Shown here: one piece after another, positions 8,808 through 18,059 of the stretch
How the letters are laid out: each line of letters starts with the position of its first letter
Numbering within the stretch: the first letter of the stretch is position 1
Assembly (NCBI RefSeq): GCF_004348725.1
Contig: NZ_SMKR01000013.1
Coordinates: 1 to 64,000 of the forward strand
Reading direction: 5' to 3'
Source of the DNA: Kribbella turkmenica
GTDB taxonomy: Bacteria > Actinomycetota > Actinomycetes > Propionibacteriales > Kribbellaceae
Length of the DNA: 64,000 bases
Translations under genes and position numbers: made by a program
The notes under the pieces: model-generated
Seen by the model: only the letters and a program-made list of their open reading frames with translations
The model's database searches: none
What the model was told of the DNA's origin: nothing

Positions 8808-11800
8808 TCCCCCGTCACCGCCAAGCTCCGCAGCAACTCGCGGGCCATCGCGAGAAGCTCGTCCTGGCTCAGGAGGGCACCACGGGCTTGATGGGCCTCC
8901 AGGAGGTCGCGGTCCATTCTCGCCTCCAGTTCCTGCTCGGCCTGCCGATACAGCGGAGTGAATGCGGGGTTCGGCTTCCAACGAGGGCTTCCGCCGGCCA
9001 CCGCCCCGGCGAGTGTCGCCGCCGTGGTGTCATCGCCGACGGCAGTCAGAAGCGGGAGCACGGCTGCGATCGTGTACCACTCCTGCATCGGGTTCCCGGT
9101 GGCAACGAAAAGGTCCAATGCGCGCTCGAGGCTGCCAGCCGCCTCAGCCGGTCTCCCCTCCTGACTGTCGAGGACGGCCAGCGCGCGGGCTGAGACGGCA
9201 ACAACGTGAGACTGATGAAGCCGAAGCGCGTCGTCGAGGGTGGCCTCGAGAAAGAGCTTGGCCCGATTGGCCGACAGGGGGATGTTGAACGCACCGAGCA
9301 GGAAACGGCTCCAGAGAGTCTCCATCCTGCTGCCCCGTGCCATCGCCCTTCGGCTACCGAGCTCTGCCAACTGGATGGCCTGGAGCAGGTCGCCCTGAGC
9401 GGCAACCACCATCGCTCGAAGGTTGCTGAGGTCGCACAGCAGTCCATGAGCGCTGGCAATCTCGACCACGTCGTCGATCCACCGCATCGCCGCGACGTGG
9501 TCGCCTTCGACCGTGTGCGCGATATGAGCCATGACTCGGCGGGCATGCAAGCTCCGCACCGACCGCCGCCCCCCGTCGGCCGCGATCGCGTGATCGGCGT
9601 AGTCCACGGCGGCGTCCAGGTCCCCGATGACCAATCGGCCATTCGCCACCGTTCCGCACACCATCGGGTAGAGCGGATGTATCTTCGCCGGCCACCGGGT
9701 GAGCGCCTGCTGCCCGAGGTCCACCACATCACGCGCATGATCGATGTGTACGGCGTACCACATCGCCGCAAGCATGGTGAACGCACGGTCCGGCTCTCGA
9801 TCCGTCTCGATACACCAGCGAACCGCTGCCAGGACGTCTGCACGGTGCATCCGGAACAACCGCCACAGGCGCTCGAACGCTGCCCGCTCCTCCTCGACCG
9901 CCTCGATCTCTCGCGCCAGCCTGGTGAGATACCCGGCATGCTGATCACGACAGGCTTCCATATCACTTCGGTCGGCAAGGCGCTCGGCAGCATAGGCCTT
10001 AAGCGTCTCGAACATGCCGAAGCTCGTGATGTCTGAGTCCTGCTCTCTGATGTAGATCAGGGAGTGATCGACGAGTTCCTGCACGACGTCCGATGTCAGT
10101 CCTTTTTCCGCGATGCCCTCGCAGACCGCCTCGGCTGCGGCGATGCTGAAACCACCAGCGAAGATCGAGAGGCGTTCGAATGCCTGCCGCTGAACGTCAT
10201 CGAGAAGCTGGTACGACCACTCGACGATCTCCCGGAGATGGTGGCGCCCGCCGGACTTCCGGTCGCCGCCGCCATCAAGCGTCGTCACCGTCCTGCTCAG
10301 CTGCTGCGACAGTTCCGCCGCCGACATCATCCGCATGCGGGAAGCGGCCAACTCGAGCCCGAGCGGCATGCCGTCGATGCGAGAGCAGATATCGACGACA
10401 TCCGCGACGTTCTCCAAGCTGAGATCGAACTCGCGAAAGGCGGAGACACGATCGAGAAACAGCCGCACAGCCGGCGACGATCTGGCCGATCGCAGACTGT
10501 CGCCGTCGGGCAAGGCGAGCGGACCAAGGGTGAGGACACGTTCCCCATCCGCGCCGAGCCTCAACCTCGACGTGGCCACCAGCCGGACATTCGGGCAGTT
10601 CTCCAGAACAGCCCCGACGAACAACTCGACGCTGGAACGAACGTGCTCGCAGTTGTCCAGAACCAGAATCGCCGAGGTCGTCGACAGCTGCTTGGCGATC
10701 GCCCGGTGGGAGTCCCCGGACTCCCGGATGTTGGCGCCCATCGCCGACGCGACGGCCGCTGGTACGTCAGCGGACTCGCGCACGCCGGCGAGTTCACACA
10801 GGTGGACGTCGACCTGCAGCTCCGAACGCATCCGGTTGGCAGTCTCGAGCGCCAGCCGCGTCTTGCCGACCCCGCCCGGCCCGGCAACGGTGACGAGGCG
10901 ATTGCCGTGGATCAGCTTGCGCAAGCTCTCGATCTCCGCCGAGCGCCCGATGAGCTCGGTGTTCCATGGCATCTTCGGACCGACCGGGGCTGTGCTGATG
11001 TCGGGAGGTGTCGGGAGGGGCTCGGCCTGGGCATCTGCCTCCGGTGAGAGAAGCGATAGGTGCAGGGACTGCAAGCCGGCCGAGGGCTCGATCCCCAACT
11101 CGGTAGACAGCGTCAGGCGGTGGTTCGCATAGACCTGCAGCGCCTCGGCTTGGTTGCCCTGAGCAGCCAGGGCGCGCATGAGTTGCTCAACGCCGCGCTC
11201 CCGGAACGGATGCTCACTGACATACGAAGTCAAAGCAACGACCACGTCGTCGTGTCGCTTGAGCTCCAGTTGCAGATCGAACCACTCCTCGCGAGCAGTC
11301 ATCTCCATCTCCTGGAGCTGCCGGGCGGCCGAGGCGATGTACTCGTCGTGCAGGAACTCCTCGTAGGCCCTGCCCCGCCACAGGCTGAGCCCTTCCTCCA
11401 ACAGCGCGACGGCACGCTCTGGCTCGGCCGCACGAAATCTGCGCGCTTCGGTCAGCAGCGTCAGAAAGCACTGTGAGTCGACCTGCTCGGGGGGCACCGT
11501 CAGCGAGTACCCGGACCACTTCGTCTCCAGAACGCCCTCCGGCAGGAGCATCCTGAGACGGGACATCTGGGTGTAGAGGGAGGCGTAGGGATCCTCCAGA
11601 CGCCGGCCTCCCCAGACGATCTCTACCAACGTGTCCTTGGACACGACCTGACCGTTCGCGGCCAGCAACGCGGCGAGAAGTGACCGCTGGCGGCCACCCG
11701 TGAGACCGGCACCCGGTCGGCCGTGGGCGAGCTCGAGTTGTCCGAGCACCCGATACCGGATCGGCGGTATCCGGGCCTCAGAGGCGGTCGGCGCCGGTTG

Positions 11801-11836
11801 GCGCGTAGAACCCCCCTCGGCGCTTTTGTGCTTCAT
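8804..11836 (-). CDS. AfsR/SARP-type regulator (BTAD + NB-ARC + TPR)
   Basis: 1010 residues. Residues about 28-270 form an OmpR-like winged helix followed by a bacterial transcriptional activation domain (GGRQRSLLAALL and a run of amphipathic helices). An NB-ARC ATPase follows, with a P-loop (GPGGVGKT) near 320 and a Walker B-like LVLDNCEHV. The C-terminal third is helical and TPR-like. Such proteins activate secondary-metabolite or stress genes in actinomycetes, usually binding direct repeats near promoters. The target here is unknown; the convergent amidohydrolase and the GNAT just upstream on the same strand are the closest candidates. Confidence 0.9.
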   Translation of the reverse strand: MKHKSAEGGSTRQPAPTASEARIPPIRYRVLGQLELAHGRPGAGLTGGRQRSLLAALLAANGQVVSKDTLVEIVWGGRRLEDPYASLYTQMSRLRMLLPEGVLETKWSGYSLTVPPEQVDSQCFLTLLTEARRFRAAEPERAVALLEEGLSLWRGRAYEEFLHDEYIASAARQLQEMEMTAREEWFDLQLELKRHDDVVVALTSYVSEHPFRERGVEQLMRALAAQGNQAEALQVYANHRLTLSTELGIEPSAGLQSLHLSLLSPEADAQAEPLPTPPDISTAPVGPKMPWNTELIGRSAEIESLRKLIHGNRLVTVAGPGGVGKTRLALETANRMRSELQVDVHLCELAGVRESADVPAAVASAMGANIRESGDSHRAIAKQLSTTSAILVLDNCEHVRSSVELFVGAVLENCPNVRLVATSRLRLGADGERVLTLGPLALPDGDSLRSARSSPAVRLFLDRVSAFREFDLSLENVADVVDICSRIDGMPLGLELAASRMRMMSAAELSQQLSRTVTTLDGGGDRKSGGRHHLREIVEWSYQLLDDVQRQAFERLSIFAGGFSIAAAEAVCEGIAEKGLTSDVVQELVDHSLIYIREQDSDITSFGMFETLKAYAAERLADRSDMEACRDQHAGYLTRLAREIEAVEEERAAFERLWRLFRMHRADVLAAVRWCIETDREPDRAFTMLAAMWYAVHIDHARDVVDLGQQALTRWPAKIHPLYPMVCGTVANGRLVIGDLDAAVDYADHAIAADGGRRSVRSLHARRVMAHIAHTVEGDHVAAMRWIDDVVEIASAHGLLCDLSNLRAMVVAAQGDLLQAIQLAELGSRRAMARGSRMETLWSRFLLGAFNIPLSANRAKLFLEATLDDALRLHQSHVVAVSARALAVLDSQEGRPAEAAGSLERALDLFVATGNPMQEWYTIAAVLPLLTAVGDDTTAATLAGAVAGGSPRWKPNPAFTPLYRQAEQELEARMDRDLLEAHQARGALLSQDELLAMARELLRSLAVTGD

Positions 11837-11898
11837 CTGAGGGAGTCCCCGATCAAAGTGTGTGGATTACCTGCGCGTTTCGTCAGGAAGTGCGGCGA

Positions 11899-12690
11899 TC
11901 ACTGCGGCCGCTTGGTGAGATGGATCTGCGTCTCCCGGTCGGCAAAACCAAGAGCACGGTAGAGGCCGATGGCGAGGTAGCCGGGATCGGCAACCATGAC
12001 GAGCGTTCGCGCCCGCAGTTCGCTGAGACCGTACGTCGACGCACGGTGCACGAGCGTGCTGGCAAGACCCCGGCCGCGGTCGCCAGGGTGCGTCTGAACG
12101 CTCTGGAATCGAGCAACGCCGGCACCGTCCGTGACCAGGCCAAGGGAGGACTGCAGCTTGCCAGCCTCGAACGCGCCGAACCACTGCGCCTGTCCAGCCT
12201 CTGTGAGTCGCCGCTCACCCTCGATTTTCGCTCGAACGTAGCCCTCATACCCCTCCTCCGTGGTCGGGGGCGCGGTCGCGAGAGTGAGGTTCACTTGCTG
12301 CTCCCAGTCATTGGGACTGGTCAGGCATCGAAACTCCGAACTCGTGTTCGGCCGGGAGGGCTCGCGAACTTCGGACGCCGTCATCACCGTGTCGCGCCCC
12401 ACCTCGAAACCGGCCTCGGAGAGCTCCTCCTCGGCGCCGACCACGCCGTCGACCGAGTCGATGCCAAAGGCAACGTGCTTGGCGTCGGGGAACTCGCTCG
12501 CGAACTGCTTCAGCCGTACGGGAAGCTCGCCGGGCGCGAACGCGGTCCTGAAGAGCAGGAAGTGCCCCCACCAGAACGTCGGGTTGGACGGCGTCCTGAC
12601 AACGATGTAGTCATCCATCTCCGTCAACGAGCTGCCCCTCAGCCGGAGCAGCATGAGATCCGTCTGATAGCCGAGACTGGTGATATTCAC
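11899..12690 (-). CDS. GNAT-family N-acetyltransferase
   Basis: 263 residues. The C-terminal half carries the GNAT acetyl-CoA motif A in an R-G-R-G-L-A form (DRGRGLASTLVHRA) followed by the usual GLSELRART strand and helix and a YRALGF motif near the end. The N-terminal half is less conserved and probably supplies substrate selection. It lies 62 bp upstream of the AfsR-like gene on the same strand and diverges from the binding-protein gene at 12921. It is one of six GNATs in the window; the acceptor is unknown. Confidence 0.8.
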   Translation of the reverse strand: MNITSLGYQTDLMLLRLRGSSLTEMDDYIVVRTPSNPTFWWGHFLLFRTAFAPGELPVRLKQFASEFPDAKHVAFGIDSVDGVVGAEEELSEAGFEVGRDTVMTASEVREPSRPNTSSEFRCLTSPNDWEQQVNLTLATAPPTTEEGYEGYVRAKIEGERRLTEAGQAQWFGAFEAGKLQSSLGLVTDGAGVARFQSVQTHPGDRGRGLASTLVHRASTYGLSELRARTLVMVADPGYLAIGLYRALGFADRETQIHLTKRPQ

Positions 12691-12816
12691 CCCTCCATGA
12701 TGAGCGCACTGTCAAGTTGAAACAGTGCACTGGGGCAGTATTCGATGCGTGTCGAGATGAGCACGCGGCGTCAGCGATCTAGCCATAACTTGGGAAAATG
12801 TCTTGATTGAGACTTC

Positions 12817-12849
12817 GTATTGGACGACCGGCGCGGCGAGGCAAAGAAT
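12817..12849 (+). promoter_or_regulatory. LysR-type promoter copy A (weakest of four)
   Basis: GTATTGGAC at 12817-12825 contains the -35-like TTGGAC. An AAGAAT at 12844-12849 lies 18 bp downstream, giving a sigma-70-like promoter for the binding-protein gene at 12921. The nine-base block and spacing equal those at 21185, 33322 and 45593. The upstream TTATA/CAT element is only partly kept here (GAT at the CAT position). The rest of the 227-bp gap to the divergent GNAT holds no gene that I can see. Confidence 0.55.
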
Positions 12850-12920
12850 GAGGCTGTGTTCCTGTAGCAAGTAGGCCATGCAGTTGCCGGGGCACTGCAT
12901 CCTCGTCCCGGAGGTGAATG

Positions 12921-13982
12921 ATGGACTCCCTCAACCGCAGGAGTTTTCTCAAAGGCGCTGCGATGGGCTTGGCTCTCGCCGGCGGCGGTTCAACCGTGTT
13001 CACGGCCTGCGGGTCGGACTCGAAGGGCTCGAATCCCGCCGACAAGGAAGCCTTTGGCGCCTTGAACTGGCAATTGGCGTGGATCAAGGACGCGCAATTC
13101 GGTGGATCCTACATCGCCGACAACAAAGGCTACTACCGCAGCAACGGATTCGAGTCGGTGAATTTCATCGCCGGCGGACCGACGGTCGTTCCGGTCCCCG
13201 TCGTCGTGTCCGGCAAGGCCTTCGTCACCCTCGCCGCTGCCGAACAGGTCGCCTCGGCGATCCTTCAGGGCGCGGACGTCGTCACGATCGCGACGCTGTA
13301 CCAGAAGAACGCCATGGGGCTGATGTCGCTGGCCAAGTCGCCGATCACGAAGCCCGAGGACATGGCGGGCAAGCGCATCGGTGTTCAAACCACGAACACC
13401 GGCATCTTCGCGGCGTTCCTCGCTTCGAACGACATGAAGCCCGAAGACGTGAAGTCCGTGCCCGTCCAGTTCGACCCTGCACCACTGACCAACGGCGATG
13501 TGGATGGGTTGCTCTGCCTTGTCACCCGTCAGCCCGTCGCTCTCGAGTTGCAGGGATACAAGACCAACTCGTGGCTGTTCAGCGACTTCAACTACCCGAA
13601 GATGGACGGACTCTACGTCGTCACAAAGGACACGCTGGCGAAGCACCGTGACAAGGTGAAGGCGGTGCTCAAGTCCGAGATTCAGGGCTGGCGAGACCAA
13701 GTGCGTGACCCCTCGATCGGCGCGCAGTTGGCAGTCGAGAAGTACGGCAGCGACCTGGGTCTCAACATCAAGTCAGAACTCGCGACCGCGACCGCGCAGA
13801 AGCCGCTGATGCTCACCGACCGGACGAAGACCGAGGGACTGCTCAGCAACACCGCGGAACTGCGCGAACAGACCGTGGCCAGCCTGGCCCTCGGCGGACT
13901 CGACCTTCCGGCGGATCGTATGTTCGACCCGTCCGTGCTGGACGAGGTCTACGCCGAAAATCCGGAACTGCGCCAGGTCTGA
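12921..13982 (+). CDS. ABC transporter substrate-binding lipoprotein, NMT1/THI5 family (orphan)
   Basis: 353 residues. The second of two tandem ATGs is chosen: GGAGG ends six bases before it, and the paralogue at 32156 also begins Met-Asp. The Tat-type signal RRSFLK is followed by a hydrophobic stretch and a lipobox ending FTAC, so the mature protein is a membrane-anchored binding lipoprotein. The fold is that of pyrimidine-precursor/riboflavin-type NMT1 proteins (WQLAWIKDAQF, GYY, GGPTVVPVPVV). It is strongly similar along its whole length to the protein at 32156-33226 but has no permease or ATPase beside it. It may share the importer of that operon or act as a ligand sensor. A hairpin terminator follows. 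Confidence 0.88.
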   Translation: MDSLNRRSFLKGAAMGLALAGGGSTVFTACGSDSKGSNPADKEAFGALNWQLAWIKDAQFGGSYIADNKGYYRSNGFESVNFIAGGPTVVPVPVVVSGKAFVTLAAAEQVASAILQGADVVTIATLYQKNAMGLMSLAKSPITKPEDMAGKRIGVQTTNTGIFAAFLASNDMKPEDVKSVPVQFDPAPLTNGDVDGLLCLVTRQPVALELQGYKTNSWLFSDFNYPKMDGLYVVTKDTLAKHRDKVKAVLKSEIQGWRDQVRDPSIGAQLAVEKYGSDLGLNIKSELATATAQKPLMLTDRTKTEGLLSNTAELREQTVASLALGGLDLPADRMFDPSVLDEVYAENPELRQV

Positions 13983-13994
13983 ACCACCACAAGC

Positions 13995-14042
13995 AACGGC
14001 GCAGCCGTGCGCTCGGGCCGTCGGCCGCGGCCGCGCCGTTTT
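13995..14042 (+). terminator. Intrinsic terminator after the orphan binding protein
   Basis: AACGGCGC (13995-14002) pairs with GCGCCGTT (14033-14040), with further GC pairing inside, and the stem runs into TTTT. It ends 15 bp before the next start codon, so the following GNAT probably depends on read-through or its own weak promoter. Confidence 0.65.
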
Positions 14043-14057
14043 CCAACGGGGGAAAGC

Positions 14058-14585
14058 ATGATGAGAAGGCCTGAACGATTGCGTCTGCGACCGTTGACGA
14101 ATGCCGACGAGTACCAGGCCCTGTCGGCACATGAGGAGCTCGCCCAAGAAGTATTCGAGTTTCTCATCGGCTGGGACGGCCAACCGTGGGCGCTATTTCT
14201 CACTCAGGTGGATGGATGGCGGACCGGCACGGATCTGCCGGACGGATGGGTTCCGGCGACGTTTCTCGTCGCCGAGGCGGCCGGCGAGCTCGTCGGGCGG
14301 ATCTCGATTCGGCATCAACTCAACGAGCTTCTCCTCCGCGAGGGCGGGCATATCGGTTACGGCGTGATCTCGAAATTCCGAGGTCGCGGTTTCGCCACCG
14401 AGATGCTTCGTCAATCTCTCGACATTACGAGGTCGCTGGGAATTGATCGCCTTCTCCTTGTCTGCGATGAAGCCAACACAGCGTCGGCCACGGTGATCGA
14501 GAACTGCGGCGGCAAACTGGAGTCCGTCGCGACAGGCGGCCCGCACGCCGGGTCGAAACGCCGTTACTGGATCGAACTCCCCTGA
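14058..14585 (+). CDS. GNAT acetyltransferase (RimJ/RimL type)
   Basis: 175 residues from the first of two tandem ATGs, behind GGGGGAAAG. Rim-type GNAT: a start like RLRLRPL-x-x-AD, then SRGRG-equivalent FRGRGFATEML at the acetyl-CoA loop, then CDEANTAS with the conserved Asn-x-x-S helix start. RimL-like enzymes acetylate protein N-termini or small amines; E. coli RimL can also acetylate processed microcin C. It follows the orphan binding protein. A GTG-started version 17 codons longer is possible but its extra residues are only Arg/Pro-rich. Confidence 0.82.
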   Translation: MMRRPERLRLRPLTNADEYQALSAHEELAQEVFEFLIGWDGQPWALFLTQVDGWRTGTDLPDGWVPATFLVAEAAGELVGRISIRHQLNELLLREGGHIGYGVISKFRGRGFATEMLRQSLDITRSLGIDRLLLVCDEANTASATVIENCGGKLESVATGGPHAGSKRRYWIELP

Positions 14586-14587
14586 CG

Positions 14588-15397
14588 TCACAACCCGGAA
14601 ACGGTGGCGTGTTCGACGGTCCCCGGACCAAGCCATGGCGCGCCGCCCGGCGGTGCCCACACCTCGAAGCCGGCGACGAATCGGAAGCCGATCCCCTCGT
14701 ACAGTGGTCGCGCCATCGGAGTCGCGTGCAGTACCGCGACCTGCTCCCCTTCGTCCTTCGCCGCCTGGAGGGCCGTCGAAGTCAGGCACCCCGCAATGCC
14801 CAGCTTTCGAGCCTCGGGGCGAGTGGCAATGCCGTAGAGGCCCGCCACTCCACCCGCACGGTGAAGCCAAGCCTTGGCTACTGGCCGGCCGTTCAGTCGT
14901 GCCACCCACGCTCGGTTGACTGATCCGAGGCTCGCAGCGCGTACGACGCTCTCGAGGATCTCGGTGTCCCGCTCCGGCACGCTGAAGCGCCAGGAAACCA
15001 AGCCGAGGTAGTCGGTCAGCGAAGTGTCGTCTACCTCGACGATCTCGGCAGGAGATGCTCCGGGCGGCGCCACGACAGCCAGATCGGCCACCATTCCGGC
15101 AACGTGCTCCGCGCAAACGAGTGCATCCGAACGCAGGTGGCCGGGCAGGCCGGCGGTTGCGGAGGGATGAACCCACCACAGGGGCGCGACGCCCCGGTTC
15201 GCGTACGACGCGTTGATGAGAGTGACCTGCTCCAGTGGACCCGTGAATCTCAGCACGGAGTTGTACGGGGTGATCGGAATCGGCGTCTCGAACCGGAGTG
15301 TGTCATCCGAGGTCAGCAGCCTGCAGCCGCTGCCACCGCCGAACTGGCCCCACATGCTCCACAGGTTCTGTTCCAGAGCGTCAATCTCAGTGTTCAT
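14588..15397 (-). CDS. GNAT acetyltransferase with long N-terminal domain
   Basis: 269 residues. The C-terminal 130 residues contain a GNAT core: VAGLYGIATRPEARKLGIAG is the beta4-motif A region with a degenerate acetyl-CoA loop, and LYEGIGF is the usual last motif. The N-terminal half shows no motif I recognise; such proteins often carry two GNAT folds, one without a working cofactor site. The gene is convergent with the previous GNAT (2 bp between stops) and lies 24 bp upstream of no other gene on its strand. Acceptor unknown. Confidence 0.75.
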   Translation of the reverse strand: MNTEIDALEQNLWSMWGQFGGGSGCRLLTSDDTLRFETPIPITPYNSVLRFTGPLEQVTLINASYANRGVAPLWWVHPSATAGLPGHLRSDALVCAEHVAGMVADLAVVAPPGASPAEIVEVDDTSLTDYLGLVSWRFSVPERDTEILESVVRAASLGSVNRAWVARLNGRPVAKAWLHRAGGVAGLYGIATRPEARKLGIAGCLTSTALQAAKDEGEQVAVLHATPMARPLYEGIGFRFVAGFEVWAPPGGAPWLGPGTVEHATVSGL

Positions 15398-15421
15398 ACC
15401 CCAGAGGCGTGAGATGCGGCC

Positions 15422-17965
15422 TCACGACGTGATCCACTGCTGATCGCGCTCCGGAGCATACTTGCAGTAGGTACCCGTGGTGACCGACACCTCCAGGTGG
15501 CGGCCCAGTTCCGGATGCACCGCCGCGATCCGGCGCATCGAACTCCTGATCCGCTGAGTGACCGTCGACCGAGCACGTTCCGTGTTGCTGACGCCTGCTT
15601 GCCGGCTCCTACCGCCGAGACCCGTTGCTGCGGCGAGGTGTTCGACGATCGCGTCGTACTCCGCGCGGAGGAACTCCACGCGCCCGATGTCGTTGTCGGC
15701 CTCGGCTTCGTCCAGCTCGGAACGCAACTCCCGGATGCGCGACTCGTAAGCGCGCCGAGCTTCAGGGTCGATGAGCGGGCCGGCAGATGATTGATCCACT
15801 CCGACATCTGCAAGCTCAGTGCAGTGCAGCTCGACGCCAGGCTGAGCCAGAAGCCTGGAAAGGTCGGTCAGCCCTTTGGAGGGCTTCAGCTGCGCGGGGC
15901 GACCCATATAGCCGATCTCAAAGGTCTCACCTATCAAACGGAAGACACCGGGCGCAGCTGTCTTCGAAAGTGAGGAGCCTTCGCGATGAGGCGTCTGCTG
16001 AACGGCCTCCAGCTCTGCACGCGCCAGGAGGAGAGCCTCTCGCACCGCTAGCGGCTCAGGCTGCACCCGGTCGGCTGGCCCGTCGCGACGTACGTCCAGG
16101 AGATCGACCCGAGGAAGGGCGGCGACGGCTGCCGCCAGACGACGCCAGGCGACGCGGCCTGCAGCACGGAGCACTGCAGCACAGATATCGAAGATCGCCC
16201 GCGTCTCGAAGTGAGCGCCGCGCCGGGCGACATGAGCGAGTAGATCGACAGCATGAACCGACGCCTCGTGTGTTCTGCCCTCGGCAAGCTCCGCGGCCGC
16301 AAGCGTGTGCAGATTGACGGCTGCGCACGCCGCGTAGCCCAACTCATTGGCTCGCCGCAGCGCGACATCGGCATACATCCGCGCATCGGCTGGCGAGTCA
16401 GGAAGCAGAAGGTGCGCACGCACTGATGACTTCCACAGCTCGGCGATCTCGGATGCCGTCTCGGTGGTCACGACCACATCCAGTGCTTCCGACCGGCGCC
16501 CCATCGCGGCGATCACCACAGCCTCGTACAGCCGCATCTCCACCTCGAACCTCGGCGCGTGGCGGGCTTCGCGGAAGTGCCCACGAGCCCGCTCGAATTC
16601 GCCTTGCGCAGCCGTCACCTGACCAAGGACGCGGGCGGCGATGTGCGCGGCACGTGGACTCGGCTCCACTGAACTCCGCACCGACGTGCACAGCGAGGCC
16701 GCGCCGGCGAGATCGCCACGCAACAGCCTGCAGCTCGCGACAGTGGCCGCTGCATCGGCCCAGCTGGCTGAGGTTTGGCCCTCCCAGCGTTCCAGGGCCG
16801 CCTCGCAGACCTGACTGACCTCTTCCACGTCGGACGCGTGAAGCGAGTCCCACAGCGCTCCGACTACGACGAAGGCTCGTTCCGGGCTCGAGTCGTGTGA
16901 GATGCACCAGCGGAGCGCGTCCAGCAGTTGATCGCGCGACGCCACGGATTCCTCGAGCGCGCTCGCCGTCCAGCTGCCGTTGTCAACCGTTGTCAGTTCG
17001 GAGACGACGAACTCCACGTTGCGCTCAGCCGTTTCCTCCAGCAGTCCGCGGTCGACGAGCCGGCTGTGGGCAAAGCTTCGAATCATCTCGAGCTGGCGGT
17101 ACGCCGTAGTCACACCGTGCCGATCGGCTCTGACCAGCGACGCATCGACCAACGCATCGAGCTCGTCCAGAACATCTCGCCCAGTCACGGCAGCGGCCGC
17201 GCCGGCAGTGAAGTCACCACTCAGGACGCCCAGCCTGTCGAAAACATCACGCTCCGGGGCGTCCAGCAGGTCGTACGACCACTCGATGGTCGCGCGCAGA
17301 CTTCGATGCCGCGATGGTCCGCGGAACCGAGGGCGCCGCAGCGGCTCGACCTCCAGGCGGCCAAGGATCTCCGCCGGACTGAGCGAGCGCATCCGTGCGG
17401 CCGCCAACTCGACCGCTAGCGGAAGTCCGTCGAGCGCACGGCACAACGCGTCCACCGCTTGCGATTCCGCCGACCGAATCGCGTCGGCACCAGCCTCCGC
17501 AGCGCGTTGTTCGAACAGGAGCACAGCGTCGTCCTGGCCAAGCGGGCCGATCAGGACTACCTGCTCGCCGGGAAGGTTCAGGGGCGATCGGCTGGTCGCA
17601 AGCACTGTCGGAGAGGCGCAAGCCTCCAGTAACTGAACGACGGTCTCGGCCGCCGCGTCGATGACGTGCTCGCAGTTGTCCAGGACGACGAGACAGGGAA
17701 CGTCGCTCGGAGACCCGAGGAGAGCCTCGAACGACGAATAGCCGAGCCGGGCAGCCATGAACGCCGCAACGGATGCCGGCTCATTCACCAGCGTGAGATC
17801 GATGAACCGGACACCCTGGGGAAACTGGTCCGCCGCGGAAGCGGCGACTGCCGTCGCAAGGGCGGTCTTACCGACACCGCCCGGTCCGACCAGGGTGACG
17901 AGGCGGTAGTCGCGCAACAGGCGCGCAACTTCTACCTGTTCGAGATCTCTGCCGACGAGCCGCAT
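15422..17965 (-). CDS. AfsR-like NB-ARC ATPase regulator with C-terminal winged-helix-like domain
   Basis: 847 residues. It starts directly with an NB-ARC/STAND ATPase (P-loop GPGGVGKT within the first 40 residues, LVVLDNCEHV as Walker B), followed by a helical TPR-like middle. It has no BTAD domain. The last 170 residues hold a domain seen at the end of many actinobacterial STAND regulators: a beta pattern FEIGYMGRPAQLKPSKGL, a Glu/Arg-rich coiled segment and ERARSTVTQRIRSSMRRIA, a likely nucleic-acid-binding helix. Divergent from the homocysteine methyltransferase gene across 94 bp, which makes that gene a candidate target. Confidence 0.82.
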   Translation of the reverse strand: MRLVGRDLEQVEVARLLRDYRLVTLVGPGGVGKTALATAVAASAADQFPQGVRFIDLTLVNEPASVAAFMAARLGYSSFEALLGSPSDVPCLVVLDNCEHVIDAAAETVVQLLEACASPTVLATSRSPLNLPGEQVVLIGPLGQDDAVLLFEQRAAEAGADAIRSAESQAVDALCRALDGLPLAVELAAARMRSLSPAEILGRLEVEPLRRPRFRGPSRHRSLRATIEWSYDLLDAPERDVFDRLGVLSGDFTAGAAAAVTGRDVLDELDALVDASLVRADRHGVTTAYRQLEMIRSFAHSRLVDRGLLEETAERNVEFVVSELTTVDNGSWTASALEESVASRDQLLDALRWCISHDSSPERAFVVVGALWDSLHASDVEEVSQVCEAALERWEGQTSASWADAAATVASCRLLRGDLAGAASLCTSVRSSVEPSPRAAHIAARVLGQVTAAQGEFERARGHFREARHAPRFEVEMRLYEAVVIAAMGRRSEALDVVVTTETASEIAELWKSSVRAHLLLPDSPADARMYADVALRRANELGYAACAAVNLHTLAAAELAEGRTHEASVHAVDLLAHVARRGAHFETRAIFDICAAVLRAAGRVAWRRLAAAVAALPRVDLLDVRRDGPADRVQPEPLAVREALLLARAELEAVQQTPHREGSSLSKTAAPGVFRLIGETFEIGYMGRPAQLKPSKGLTDLSRLLAQPGVELHCTELADVGVDQSSAGPLIDPEARRAYESRIRELRSELDEAEADNDIGRVEFLRAEYDAIVEHLAAATGLGGRSRQAGVSNTERARSTVTQRIRSSMRRIAAVHPELGRHLEVSVTTGTYCKYAPERDQQWITS

Positions 17966-18059
17966 GTGGTGAGACTCCCATAGTCAGATCACATCGTGAA
18001 AACACTTCTCACGCAGAAAGGACGTACAACTCGTCACATGACCCAAGGAGTCATGAAAT

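Noticed and set aside
17966..18059. SAM or S-adenosylhomocysteine riboswitch before the homocysteine methyltransferase
   Set aside because: The 94-bp gap must also hold the promoters of two divergent genes; only a 6-bp hairpin is seen and no conserved riboswitch core.
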